From Galeruca laticollis (Eukaryota; Arthropoda; Insecta; Coleoptera; Chrysomelidae), in the NCBI GenBank assembly GCA_963921935.1, contig OY998176.1, positions 139,698,299-139,762,298 on the forward strand: a DNA stretch of 64,000 nt. The letters are read 5' to 3'. The notes beneath the pieces were generated by a model that was not told where the DNA came from, ran no database searches, and saw nothing but the letters and a program-made list of their open reading frames with translations. Positions 1 to 11,215 of the stretch are shown here, one piece after another. The first letter of the stretch is position 1; every line of letters begins with the position of its first letter. The translations under genes were made by a program, and so were the position numbers.

Positions 1-1700
1 GTGCAGAAACTGTGGATACATCAAGATTATTCCAGCTGTCGAATACCCTGTTAGGTTCGAAGTTCTGTCTTGATCTGACGGTAAAGTTTTCTTTTTTGAG
101 TTTAAAAAAGTGTCCTCTAAGGCGGTCATCTGGATTTAAGATAAACATCGTATCAAGATTACCAAAATTGAATTTTAATATTTTAAAAGTGGTAATGAGG
201 TCTCCGCGGTGTCTGCGAAGTTCAAAGGAAGTTAGGTTGGCCATGGAGAGTATTTCTTCGTAGGAAGGTCTTCGCTGTCCCAGGGACAGTCGAGTGGCTC
301 TCCTTTGAACATTTTCCAAAACATTTTTATCGAGAACTAGGTCTGGGTACCACGTTGGACCGGCGTACTCGAGAATTGGTCGGACACAGATAGTATACAG
401 TTTGCAAAACGACTGAAACGAAACACTCGAAAAGCACTTACGAATGAGATACAGTCTGGTATTCGCGCGCTTACAAACTGAAGTTATATGATCAGACCAA
501 GTTAGGTTGCTATTTACGATAATTCCGAGGTCGTTATAGGAAAACACATAATTTAATGGTCGACCGTCTACGAAGTATGGTAGTAGTGGGTTGTTTTTAC
601 CAATTCGGAGCACTACACATTTTTCCGTGTTCAACGGAAGTAGCCACTGGGAACACCATCTGAAGATGGAGTTTAAGTCCAGTTGGAGGGTTTGTTGGTT
701 GGTGATTGGATTCGTATATATCTTTGTGTCGTCAGCGTAGAAAGATATTTTATTAGTTACGTGATAAGGAAGATCGCTTTTGTAAACTGTAAAAAGCAGA
801 GGACCAAGAACAGAACCCTGTGGTACTCCACTTTCCACCAGTCTATCCCTTGAGAAGTCTTCGCCAACTCTTACTTTGAAATATCTGTCTGTTAGAAAGT
901 CGTCAATCCAGCTAAGTAAAGAGCCGCGAATGCCGAAGTGTTCCAGCTTGTGTAGAAGTCTGCGCGTGGGAACACGATCAAAGGCCTTGGAGAAGTTCAG
1001 ATAGACAATATCTACTGGCTGTCGATCGTTAACAGATGATGTCCAGTCCTCAACACAGTGTAGCAGGTTGGTTAGGGTGGACCGGCCAGCGACAAATCCG
1101 TGTTGTTGCGTTGGAATCACATTTTCCAGGATAAGAAATTTGGTCTTCTCCTCCGAAATAATGGCTTCCATGACTTTACTGACCACTGGCAGCAGACTAA
1201 TCGGGCGGTTGTTATTGGAATCAAGTTTGTTATCTTTTTTGAATATTGGGGTGATAGATGCTAATTTCCAGTTGGGGGAATGGAACTTTGAGTAAAGGAA
1301 GTCTGCATAATTAACGACAGGGGAGTTGCAAGCGAGTTTGCGCAGCTTTTTAGGAGTTTGGGAGTTAGACCATCTAAACCAGGTGATGCGTTGGTGCGAA
1401 GTTGCAGTAAGTGCTGTTTTATACGGTCTGGTGTAAATACTACATGTTCTAAAGATGCCTTGAGGCGAGGACAGTTAATTAATGGGAGGTTGTCATTATT
1501 GGGTTCTTGAGTGAAAACTTGTGAGAAAGCTAGAGAGAGCGTCTCAGAAGACTCTTTATTAGAAGAGCATACAGTATGGTCGGGTTTTTGAAGTAGGGGA
1601 ATGGAAACTTTTGATGATAGGGACGATCGTATATATTTGAAAACCCCTGTTACCACTGTAAATGACGTTTTCTTCAAAATTTTGTCTTAAAGTTTTGAGA
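1..1700 (-). pseudogene. LINE reverse transcriptase (broken)
   Basis: RNA-dependent DNA polymerase domain of the CR1/Jockey-type LINE; in an active copy it performs target-primed reverse transcription. Reading the minus strand one sees SPGLDGLTPKLL (about 1420-1350), the first catalytic motif in NFSKAFDRVP (about 1000-970), GVPQGSVLGPLLF (about 830-790) and the catalytic FYADDTK (about 752-730). A one-base frameshift lies near 1270-1280, in a run of five C residues just before the conserved WKLASITPIFKK stretch. It splits the domain into an upstream reading frame ending at 1261 and a downstream frame that stays open to the window edge. Catalytic aspartates are intact; the frameshift is what disables it. 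Confidence 0.85.
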
Positions 1701-1822
1701 GAGAGTTGAAGGGTATTAGAAAATCTGCGATGATTTAGGAAGTCACTCAGAAGCTGTGTACGCTGATATTTACGCCAGAGGCGCCGTTTGTGTTTGATAC
1801 GTTGTAGTGCTGCGTGGTTAAT

Positions 1823-2720
1823 TCAGGGTTTGAGATGGTTTTTATAAATCTCACGGACAGTGGTGTGCGCAGAGATTATCCTGAGAGTAGTATCATGAAA
1901 TTCGTCCCACATTAACGAGGGATCGGATAAATTTGTGGAAATTGAGTCCCATTCAAGTCGGGACAGCTGTGAATCAACTTCAGAAAAATCAGTAGTAGCG
2001 TAAGTTGTGATTTTATTTTTTCCCGGTAATGTCTGGATAAACTGAACGTGGGCAGTTATGATTGCATGGTCTGATTTTCCAACAGGAGAGTCTATTTCGA
2101 GAGATGAGATTAGCTGTTCATCATTGGTGAGTATGAGATCTAGAATGGAAGGTTGATTATTAATTCTGAATCTTGTGGGTTCTGTGATAAGTTGAATGAG
2201 GTTCGAATTTGCAACGAAGTTTTTAAATAAGTTGTGTGAATTTACGACTTCTGACAATGAGGTTATCGGCCAGGATATTTCTGGGAAGTTAAAATCTCCA
2301 GCAATGATGAGGTTATCAAGAAGTGATAACTCTTCGAGATTTCCAAACAATATGTTATCTATCGCAAGTTGTGTAACCGGGGAACGATATATACATACCA
2401 GGTTAAGAGAAAATAAATTTTTAGCAATATTTACGTGTATACTATCTATCTCAGGTATGTCTAATAGTTTAATTTTAGTAGAAAAAATTGCGGCAATATC
2501 GTCAGGTAAATAAATGCATACACCTCCACCGACACGATTTTCTCTATCTTTACGATAAATTGTATAGCCAGTAATGTTAACTAAGGAGTCTGGAGTTTAA
2601 GCCAGGCTTCGGTAATAAAAATAATTTGTGGTTTAAGAAGTTGCACTGTGCATGTGAATTCGCCAAGTTTAGCGTGAAGTGAGTTCAAATTTGTATATAA
2701 AAAGAGCCAGTCATTGAAAT
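1823..2720 (-). pseudogene. LINE AP-type endonuclease domain (broken)
   Basis: Endonuclease/exonuclease/phosphatase-fold domain that nicks the target DNA for LINE insertion. Visible on the minus strand: an N-terminal block (LNSLHAKLGE, then FITEAWL near 2620-2600), VGGGVCIYLP (about 2540-2510), the active-site block IIAGDFNFPEISW (about 2315-2275) and the C-terminal GKSDHAIITAHV (about 2075-2040). A frameshift lies near 2590-2600, between the ITEAWL block and the following NITGYTIYRK block. An in-frame TGA at 1823-1825 separates the endonuclease from the linker (RRLWRKYQ, about 1790-1760) leading into the RT. Confidence 0.85.
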
Positions 2721-2848
2721 TGCGGGTAGAAAAGTTATGAACGAAATTTCGAGATTTTTGGAATGCCGTTGGTGTACCTGATTGTCAGATCATGTTCGCC
2801 ATTATTGTTACGGGTATCTAGTTCACTTCGACGTTCTCTTAATCGTTG

Positions 2849-3335
2849 TTAATGTGTGGGCGTCTTGTCATCTATTATAGAAAATTTATCAGTACGCTTC
2901 TCCTCGAGAAGTTTGGATTTATTTCTCAATATGTTCTTGGCATGGTGTTCTGAAGACATTACTACTTTGATCATACCAGGAAACTTCTGGTTGGTTTTGC
3001 CGACTCTGTAGAAGGTAATGGGGGTTTCATGACATCCGACAGTATCCAAGACAAGCTAAATTTTATTCGTGTCATCATCCTTCCTAAGTTGAGCATCCCC
3101 AGAGGAAGTTTCAGGTACGCCTCTGATTATAATATTTTTGGCTCGCACTATGCGATCTACCGCCTCATTTGCGATGTTGTCAGTGAATTTGGTCGAATTA
3201 ACTGCATCGAACTGACTCAGTTTATTATTTAATTGAGTTAATTCATCATCAAAGTCGCTTATTTTCTTGTGAATTTCTGTTTTAAAATCTAGCAGAAGAG
3301 TTTTTAATTTGTTGTAATTAGTACGTTCTATGATG
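2849..3335 (-). pseudogene. LINE ORF1 (coiled-coil nucleic-acid-binding protein), broken
   Basis: The minus strand encodes a heptad-rich helix (KTEIHKKISDFDDEL, about 3285-3240), then VDRIVRAKNIIIRGVPE (about 3160-3110) and a basic C-terminal block (FYRVGKTNQKFPGMIKV, about 3015-2965) followed by a block of RNP type. This is the layout of CR1/Jockey-type ORF1 proteins, which coat LINE RNA. An in-frame TAG at 3056-3058 separates the two halves. The 5' limit is uncertain, because no convincing start codon is seen before a stop near 3345. Confidence 0.65.
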
Positions 3336-3604
3336 ATGAATAATCATTGTAAAATGGTGAATGGTACTCACAGTTTAAAATGTTATTTTTATATTGTTTT
3401 ACTGCACTGGCACTGCACTTTTTATAGACCTATCACTGTTTACTTGCAATATACAGAGATTGCTACTTAAAAGTTTATTTACAAAATATACAGCTTATAC
3501 AGTGTAAATTTGAAAATTAAGCAGGAGCAGGAGCACAAAATTGTACGTGTTTATTCGACTACTACTAGCCTGTTATTGTTAAGTTAGATCGAATAAAGTT
3601 TGAA

Positions 3605-3900
3605 AAAAGCATGTTTAAAGCAAAAAAAGGTCACCTCTCTTTAAAATTCACAAACATTTTCGATTAGAATTTGCAAGAGTTGCTGCTCAGTGAAATATAA
3701 TGCAGTGGAAAAATATTGTCTTGACGGATGAGATGAGAATATAGTAATGGAAGCTAAATTGACCATGATATTGCTCAGACTTGAACTCAATAGATCATAT
3801 TAGATTTCTAACGGGGTAACATTCCACTGCCGCCTCAAGTTTTATTGTCCGACTCTATCAGAGCTGTTCTCGCTATTTATGCAACTTGCCTTTCAGTTCC
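3605..3900 (+). pseudogene. Tc1/mariner transposase fossil
   Basis: Degenerate plus-strand similarity to Tc1-type DDE transposases. An open stretch reads FRLEFARVAAQ, then a stop, then MQWKNIVLTDEMRI (about 3698-3740). This matches the conserved block containing the first catalytic Asp (usually W..V.FTDESR). Next to it is a fragment like the third catalytic block (SDLNSIDHI, usually SPDLNPIEHI; about 3778-3800). The second catalytic Asp region is missing, so there is an internal deletion. Several stops are present. Family level only. Confidence 0.5.
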
Positions 3901-4620
3901 AGCGTTTTAATGAACACAGTCTTTGGGATGGCTTAAGGAGGTTAGATCTCCACTCCTGTAAGTTTCTTGTGCGAAGCACTTTTTGCGTTGGCTACCAATG
4001 GTAAGGCGTTCTAGAACTACGTAATGTGAAGTTTCTTCCTCCTCCCCACAGAATCTGCAGCCGTCAGTTTATGCTAAATAAATTCCTATTAGGGGATTTC
4101 TGAAACAACTGTAAGGTGATGTAATTTGGTTTTGCTTAAATTGAAATACTTTTTGGATCTTGCGGTGTCAAAGTTCCGCAAAAACTTTTTGTAATGTTCG
4201 AGCCTGGGAAGGTACCGCCATGAGAGTGATTCTCTTTCGGTATCTTCCTTCTTCGAAAACTCTTTCTTATGGGTGTATTTTCCTATATCACAGAAAGACT
4301 CCGGGATAATGAAAAGCGTTCATACCCCTTCCTTGGCGAGTGTATTGGCCTCTTCATTTTCGTTGATCCCTGAGTAGCCACGAACCTAGACTAAACTGAC
4401 TGCTGTTCTTAGCTATTTCATCAAGTTTTCTCCGGCACTCCTATACCAGCTTTGAGTCAATAACATGGGAGCTCAATGCTATGATAGTTGGTTGAGTATC
4501 GGTTGAATACATATGAGATCATCTAAAATGCCATATACGACTAAGAAATCCCTTTCCACGTAAGAAAATAGAACTGCGGCACATGAGTTAAGGAAAGCCA
4601 TTCGTTAATAATTCATTCAA
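3895..4620 (-). pseudogene. RNase H and C-terminal tail of an R1/I-type LINE
   Basis: On the minus strand, about 4385-4318 encodes VRGYSGINENEEANTLAKEG. This is the third RNase H motif block (usually V.GH.GI.GNE.AD.LAK.G) of LINEs that carry RNase H. Further down, about 4070-4020 encodes CRFCGEEEETSHYVVLE, the Cys-rich C-terminal zinc-knuckle block found after RNase H in R1/I/Jockey-like elements. In-frame stops and at least one frameshift are present. It is a 3' fragment with no RT core seen upstream, and may be the same family as the element at 11805-13735. Confidence 0.65.
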
Positions 4621-4969
4621 AATCTACTTTTGATTATACCAAGAAGAATGCAAGTAACAATAAGATCTCGAAGAATAACTACTCCTTAATAATTTTGCCA
4701 TTAATTCAATCAATAGCACAATATTCGTCCTCCCAATTGAATTGAAGTTTACGAAGCAAATCCTCAATTTTGATACTATTTAACAATAATTTTTTTTCTC
4801 CATTTTCTACTTCTACTGTTCCCTCAAAATATATAAAATAAACTTTTCTTTCAAGTTTGATGACTCAATTTTTTAGAATTCATATTGTAATAAATGTGGT
4901 CACCACTGCAGTGAATGCTGTTGTCTTTTAGAGTTCACAGCCCTCCGTTACCAGTGTATGACAACCTTC
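4621..4969. other. AT-rich spacer, no feature recognised
   Basis: No open frame, repeat or RNA gene could be supported here; probably diverged LINE or spacer DNA. Confidence 0.4.
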
Positions 4970-5205
4970 GGATCTTTGTTTTGCAGCGTGCTGTCACCAG
5001 TGCTGTAGGGCACAATTAGAGCCAGGAATCCTTCGTGGGTAACATCGGGGGAGGTGGTTTCCTGGCACGAGCGGGCAAGGTCTCCGGAGGGGGGGACTCT
5101 TGGGCTTATACAAAGTGCCAAGCCTGAGTTCTAAGGCAGGTCTCGTCAACCCGTTCAATCCTGCTGGTCCGAGGGTAGGGGTTGTTGGTAAAGGAAATAG
5201 ACTGG
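4970..5205. other. GC-rich island of unknown transposon origin
   Basis: Markedly GC-rich against its surroundings, with G-runs such as GGGGGAGGTGG and CGGAGGGGGGGAC. No protein is recognised. Composition resembles LINE 5' untranslated regions, such as the one at 7868-8148, but the two sequences do not align by eye. Left as unknown. Confidence 0.4.
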
Positions 5206-5292
5206 GTGGATAATATGTACATATATATTACAAGCCCAAAATAATTAAGTACAGTAATTCAACCCTGGTTGGGACAAAATAAAAGTTACTCG

Positions 5293-5880
5293 TGAGAAAA
5301 TGCCCCGGTACGATACATTAGCAATTGATTAGGGAAAAAACGTCTTTGATAGTCTCGAAGTAGTTTCTCCTTATTATGACAAATGTGAAAGATGTTTTGC
5401 ATATGACTATCCCTGTAAAAGGTATGAGAAAAAAAATTGATGTGACTCGGGTAAAACGTTTTCCATAATCTGAAAGTAGTCTTTCCTGATTATGACATAA
5501 ATGAAAAATATCTGGCGTATGAATATCCCTGAATAATATGAGAAAACAACTATCATGACTAGTGAAAAAGAGTCTTTCGTAATCTGAAGGTAATCTGACC
5601 TGGTTATGATATAAATAAGATATTTCTTACATATGAATATCCCTGAAAAATATGAGAAAACAACTATCGGGACTAGTAAAAAAAGTCTTTCGAAATCTGA
5701 AGGTAATCTGACCTGGTTATGATATAAATAAGATATTTCTTACATATGAATACCCCTGTATAGTATAATAAAACAACTATCAGGACTAGTAAAAAAAATT
5801 TTTCGTAATCTGAAGGTAATCTGACCTGGTTATCATATAAATAAGATATTTCTTACATATGAATATCCCTGTATAATCTT
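5293..5880. repeat. Tandem repeat, ~114-bp unit, about 5 copies
   Basis: Units begin near 5293, 5426, 5540, 5654 and 5767. Shared landmarks in each are GAGAAAACAACTATC, CTGAAGGTAATCTGACC, ATATTTCTTACATATGAATA and CCCTG. The last three units are very similar to each other; the first two are more diverged and the first is longer. This decay gradient suggests stepwise local amplification. No coding capacity. Confidence 0.85.
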
Positions 5881-7637
5881 TAAACTCCCTTGACTAAAAT
5901 TTAGGGTTCCCCATGGATTATTAAATCGATTGCAAATCGTTATATTCCCTAAATATGTTAGGTGAGGGGCTCAAATGTCAATAGTGCACTTAATATGACC
6001 AGGAAAGGTATCTTTGGACACCCAGACAAATCAAATAAATGTCAATACGATATTTGTTCAAAAAAATATAATGACAGAGAAAAAAAAACTTACGTTTTGA
6101 GATATCACAAATCACAACAAAACAATATCACTGTTCACCTACGGACCGTCGAAGATGGGGGAGTGCCAGGCCATACGGTACCTGATTACTCTATGAGGGT
6201 TACTTCCTCACTGCCCCTGTTAACAAATTTTCTGCTATTTATTTCAGAAGATTTGAGACGAGGATTGTTATTAAAAACATCAACTGTAGTTGTGTTATCG
6301 GTTTGCCCTTGTCTCATATTCCATTTTCGTAATTGAAAGTTAATTTTCAATTAATTTCTTCATACTAAGTTGCAATATTTGTCTATATTTTTGATAAACA
6401 AACCATCGTGTGTTTTGTCATCGACATTGTCGGTTGTGTGAATTGTTTGTTTAAATTCTTTTCTGCTCTAGGTCAAATTTTGTTTTAATATTGAATTGAA
6501 TTCGACTTATTTTATTATAAAGAAAATTATATCTATATAGGGTGTTCCTAAATTACCATTTGCCATATTTCGTGTTTATTACAATATTTTTCACTCGAAA
6601 ATATTAATCTTGAAATATTCGATAATATTTTCAACGAGTCTATTTTTTGTCAATGCTTGATTTTGAAATCACATATGTAATGTTTTAAATCTTTCACACT
6701 ATTTTCATTAGTATTTTTATATGTTTCTATCATTCTTGACCTGTCTTTGGGTAATTTTTTCAAGCAATCAGCTTTGATGAATTTTGGATTCACAACGGAT
6801 CATTTTATCCAATAATTCACGGCATTAATGTTCCTCAGAACTTCGGAAGCCTTGTAAATGAAATTAACTGTAATATCAGTTCTTTTGGAACGACTATCTT
6901 CTGCCGAAGGGAACTAATAACATATTTTTCAAATAATTGATCAAGGGCCATTTTCCAGGGACATAACGATTACATGGAATCAGAATTTTTCTATAAAAGT
7001 GACTTCACCTGAGGCAGGCAAGTTTTCTGACTACAATTCCAGCCAATAAAAGAATAAAAGTATACTTCATTCAAAAGTCCCAGGTATTCAGTTGAAACTG
7101 ATGTTATCACAGATCTGGCCATATTAAAATATCTTCAAAATTGGAAATTCAATCTCTGGATACAATTATAAATGACAACATTCAGTATTTACTTTAACAA
7201 TGGGTGCTAGTTGTATTATTTGATACTAGTATACTAGTAAGAGGAGTTTATCAGTGCTTTAGATATGAGTAAACATTATTATTCCTGGAATTCAAAATTA
7301 CTACAAATATGATTTACAGCCTAGACGACATCACACTTATGTTCTTATATAACCGTTGCACGGAATTCTTCCAATTACCTTGAGAAAAAAGAAAACCATT
7401 TTATAACCGTTATTCTTCTTTTCTCAATTCTATTTGTGCTAGAACGGAAATCTCACTTGGATATAGGCCTTATAAAAGACCATTCGACATTCATTATGAA
7501 CATGTTTTTAAATAAATGACGATTACTTTCACGATATTGTCTGGTCCACTTGTTGCGTATTTTCGAACGGAAAAATGAGTTACATAGTATTTCTTCTTAA
7601 AGTTCACACACTTCCCCCGTAACTAGGGCGAGGTGGA
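5881..7637. other. AT-rich intergenic DNA, no supported gene
   Basis: An open frame at 5962-6336 (124 codons) has no recognised domain, low-complexity composition and no coding signature, so I do not call it. A GGGTGTTCCTAAATTACC sequence at about 6540 resembles the terminal sequence of some insect DNA transposons, but no matching inverted end was found. Confidence 0.4.
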
Positions 7638-7720
7638 TATAAAAAAGGGCTTCTCGCTTTTGGAGTTCCGTTTGTTGGCCTCGTTCCTCCACCGTTGACA
7701 GTTACTATAGTCGTTGTTGT
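7638..7720 (+). promoter_or_regulatory. Possible TATA promoter and noncoding first exon
   Basis: A consensus TATAAAAAA at 7638-7646 sits in a locally GC-richer stretch. It is followed at the expected ~30-bp distance by a likely start region (about 7668-7672) and ~50 bp later by a strong 5' splice donor, GTAAGT, at 7719. This arrangement resembles TATA-driven insect genes with a short untranslated first exon. No downstream coding exon could be linked, and an LTR promoter cannot be excluded. Confidence 0.3.
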
Positions 7721-7857
7721 AAGTTCCGATGTGCAAGATTCCCTTTTGTGATAAATGTTTGTTGGTTGACTATATAACCTGAAAAAAATAAGACCTGATT
7801 AGTTGACGTCTCTTACTTCCAATGTAATTTTCAAAATTAGCTAACTTTAGCCAGGTA

Positions 7858-7867
7858 GTGAATACAC
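7858..7867. repeat. 5' target-site duplication of the RTE LINE
   Basis: GTGAATACAC, identical to 11206-11215, flanks the RTE element exactly. Confidence 0.85.
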
Positions 7868-10800
7868 GGGGGGTGTAAGGGGTGAAGGTCTAATATGCCA
7901 ACCCAAACGTCAACCTCACCTACTCGTGTGATAACAATAATGTTATCCGGCGCACCCTGTTAGATAACCGATGAGGCTCTGACGACCGAATGATTGCCGG
8001 AATGAACAATCCACCTCTAACTTGTCAACGGCTACAGGCGGAGGAACAAGTAGAGGACAGGGCACTCTCTTGTTCTGAGGTTGAGAAATCGGCCTCAAAC
8101 GCGAATGAATTACTAACAGTAATCAACAGCACGAGAATGTAGAAAGCAATGGAAAACCACTACATTAAAGGTTCATGGAACATTCCTAGAAAAGACATTA
8201 TGGCAAGCTCATATACATGTAAGGCCCCTAGTCCGCGGCAGACCTTAGATGGTCAAGGGGTGCTAAGAATCCCCGCGTTTCAAGCTAGGAACCACCAGAA
8301 AGTGGAAACGTACAGAAAAAAGGATGAAAATACATTGAAGAATGGCAATACACCTCTAAAAATTGGTACATGTAATGCCAAATCACTTTATGCAGCAGGT
8401 AAAACACACAACATAATTGCAGAGATGAAAAGAATGAACGTAAACATCCTCGGAGTTAGCGAAGTCAGGTGGCCCGGAACAGGAAAGATAAATATAGAAG
8501 ATCATACAATGTATTACAGTGGGAATGATGATCCGCAACATTACAACGGAGTTGCAATTATGATAGATAACAAAAATAATGAGTCTGTCAAATCATTTGT
8601 ACCACTAGCAGATAGAGTCGCACTATTACAACCGAAAGCCCACCCTAGATATATCAATATTGTCAAGGCATATGCCCCCACAACAGAAAGCCATGAAAAT
8701 GACATACTTAGGTTCTATTCAGAAATCAAACGGTTGTTGAAATTGACAAAGAAGAATGAAGTCAATATCATTATGGGAGACCTTAATGCCAAAGTAGGAG
8801 TAGATGGCATAATTGGAGATTGGGGTTTGGGTGAAAGAAACGAACGAGGCGATCTATTGTTGGAATTCAGCCAGGAAGAAAATTCAATTGTGACGAATAC
8901 GTGGTTTAAATTGCCAAAGCGAAGGCTATACACATGGAAGTCCCCCGGAGACACTAAAACTAACATAATTAGAAATCAAATTGATTACATATTAATTGAT
9001 AAACGTTACCGAAATGGGATAAATGATGTGAAAACGTACTCTGGACCCGATGTCGGATCCGATCATAACCCTGTCGTGGGAACAATATTCATAAGACTAA
9101 AGAAGATCAAGCATGATATTCAACGAAGACCTGATTTTGAAAAACTTAAGGATTCAGAAATCTGTAGAGAAGTCACTGAACAACTTAACGTAGCAATAAC
9201 GCAATAAGAACAACCTATAGAAAAAGCATGGAGTTCTCTAGAACACGTAATTAACCAAATACAAGCAGAAAAACTAAGTAAAAAACCAACAGCAGCAAAG
9301 AAACCATGGATGAGCAATGAAATTCTAGATCCAATGGAAACTCGCAGGAAATATAAGAACATAAACATCGACAAATATAAAGGAACCCAAACCAACATTC
9401 AAAAATTAATCATACACGCAAAGGAGAAATGGATGAATGATCGATGCCAAGAATTGGAAGAACTACAAAAGAAACACGACCAGTTCAATATATACAAAAA
9501 TGTTAAAGAAATCACAGGAACAAGAAAAAAAGCCCTACAGATCAACTTCCTTAAAACAGAAAATAGTGAAATAATTACAGACCAGGAAGAAATAAAAGAA
9601 GAGTGGTCAAGATATATTCGAGAAATGTTCGATGATGCAAGGACAGAGCCAGAACTAGAACTCGACAATGAACTGACATTAAATATCTTTCCATCAGAAG
9701 TGAACGCAGCAATAAAAATAGCTGAAAGTGGAAAAGCTGCAGGACCAGACAATGTATACAAAGAAATGCTAAAATTGCTGGATCAAGAAAATCACCAACG
9801 ACTCACCGACCTCTTTACGACCTCTTTAATAAAATCTACAGCTCAGGAATGTACCCCCGTGATTGGCTCAAGTCAGTGTTCATACCGATTCCCAAGAAAA
9901 ACACATCAAGAAAGTGCTCCGATTTCAGATTAATTAGCTTAATGAGCAATACTTTGAAAATTATGTTAAAAATATTACATCGACGTATCTACTTGAAATG
10001 CAAACAAAATATAAGCCCCGAACAATTTGGGTTTAGATTAGGGCTGAGAACTCGGGAAGCACTTTTCGGATTAACGGTTTTATTCGAAAAATGTAGAGAC
10101 CAAAGAAAAGACGTGTATCTGTGTTTCATTGATTACGAAAAGGCGTTCGATCGAATCATCCAGCAATGTTACAACTGCTTCAAAAACAGGGTCTAGACTA
10201 CGAAGACATAAGGCTTATAAAAAATTTATATTGGGAACAGAGAGGATATGTTCGGTTTGGTGACACCGTATCGTCAGAAATACCGATGGGAAGGGGAGTA
10301 CGACAGGGCTGTGCTCTCTCGCCTCTTTCATTTAACATTTACTCCGAGTGCATATTTCAGCAAGCGTTAGAGGACTGTGAAATTAGCATAAAGGTAAACG
10401 GTAAAATACTTAACAATTTACGCTACGCAGATGACACTGTCATCTTCGCAGACACTCCAGAAGGCTTACAGGAACTAGTAGACAAGATTGTGGAATCGGG
10501 TGACCAACACGGCCTGAAAATAAATACAGCAAAAATCAAAACGATGATCGTCAGTAGAAATCAAAATCCACAAGCCAATATACGAATATATGGTACTCCA
10601 ATAGAAGAGGTGAGAAAATTCAAGTATCTCGGGTGCTGGGTTACCCAAAACCTGGAACCAGAGACCGAAATTCGAGCTCGAATTGAAAACGCAATTGCCA
10701 CGTTCGTGATAATGAAGACATTTCTAACGAATGCCACCCTGTCACTGGATACTCGATACCGTTTCGTGAAGTCATACTTTTATTCTGTCCTCTTATATGG

Positions 10801-11205
10801 CTCGGAATCCTGGACAATGGTAAAGAGGATAATGCAGCGACTGGGAGCATTTGAAATATGGATCTTCCGCAGACTTTTGAAGATACCATGGACCCGAAGA
10901 ATGACAAATGAAAATGTTATCAGAATCATGGGAACAGACAGGGAACATTTACATGTGAACCAGCGCAAAACTGGTTATCTGGGACATGTATACAGAGGAG
11001 AAAAATATCAACTTTTGAGACTGCTTATGGAGGGAAAGATAGAGGGCCGAAGAGGACCCGGAAGACGAAAATGCTCACGGCTCAAGAATATAAGGGAGTG
11101 GACAGGATTAGACACATGCACTCTACTGAGAGCAGCAAGAAATAGAGAGAAGTTTGCTGTTATTGTCGCCAACCTTCAGTAGTGAAGAGGGAACTTGAAG
11201 AAGAA
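7868..11205 (+). mobile_element. RTE-type LINE, near full length
   Basis: A 3.34-kb insertion bounded by a perfect 10-bp direct repeat. It starts with a GC-rich 5' UTR (7868-8148), then a single endonuclease-RT reading frame (8149-11182), a very short 3' UTR and a GAAGAAGAA-type tail at 11195-11205, a simple-repeat tail typical of RTE/BovB elements. Lack of RNase H, compact size and the conserved C-terminal GRRGPGRRK block support RTE. It carries one nonsense codon and two frameshifts. Intact ends and readable protein suggest a fairly young insertion. Confidence 0.9.
8149..11182 (+). pseudogene. RTE endonuclease-reverse transcriptase, lightly disabled
   Basis: The N-terminal AP endonuclease starts at LKIGTCNAKSLY (about 8357) and includes NILGVSEVRWPG, IIMGDLNAKVG (about 8770) and GSDHNPVVGT (about 9054-9083). 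The linker and RT follow: SGKAAGPDN, EQFGFR, CFIDYEKAFDR (about 10120-10152), RGVRQGCALSPLSFN, the catalytic LRYADDTVIFAD (about 10420-10452) and YLGCWVT. The C-terminal basic tail ends at 11182. Breaks: TAA at 9205-9207 with the same frame continuing after it; a frameshift caused by an 11-bp tandem duplication at 9808-9829; and a second frameshift near 10160 just after the AFDR motif. All RT catalytic Asp residues remain. The ATG at 8149 was chosen as the first in the open frame; true initiation may lie nearer 8350, where homology begins. Confidence 0.88.
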
Positions 11206-11215
11206 GTGAATACAC
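11206..11215. repeat. 3' target-site duplication of the RTE LINE
   Basis: GTGAATACAC, identical to 7858-7867. The joined flanks would restore one copy of the pre-insertion site. Confidence 0.85.

Larger units (their letters stand above)
1..3340 (-). mobile_element. CR1/Jockey-type LINE, degraded, 3' end off window
   Basis: A non-LTR retrotransposon lies on the minus strand in the usual order: ORF1 (about 3335-2849), apurinic-type endonuclease (about 2720-1823) and reverse transcriptase (about 1800-1). The RT C-terminal region runs out at the window start, so the 3' UTR lies outside. Seen directly: RT motifs, the endonuclease GDFNFP and SDH motifs, and a coiled-coil ORF1. There are at least two in-frame stops and two frameshifts, so this copy is dead. 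Clade placement (CR1/L2/Jockey rather than R1/I or RTE) is inferred from the absence of RNase H and the style of the RT and ORF1. Confidence 0.85.

Noticed and set aside
5962..6336. 124-codon open frame on the plus strand
   Set aside because: No recognised domain, low-complexity start, no splice or promoter context; likely a chance frame next to the tandem repeat.
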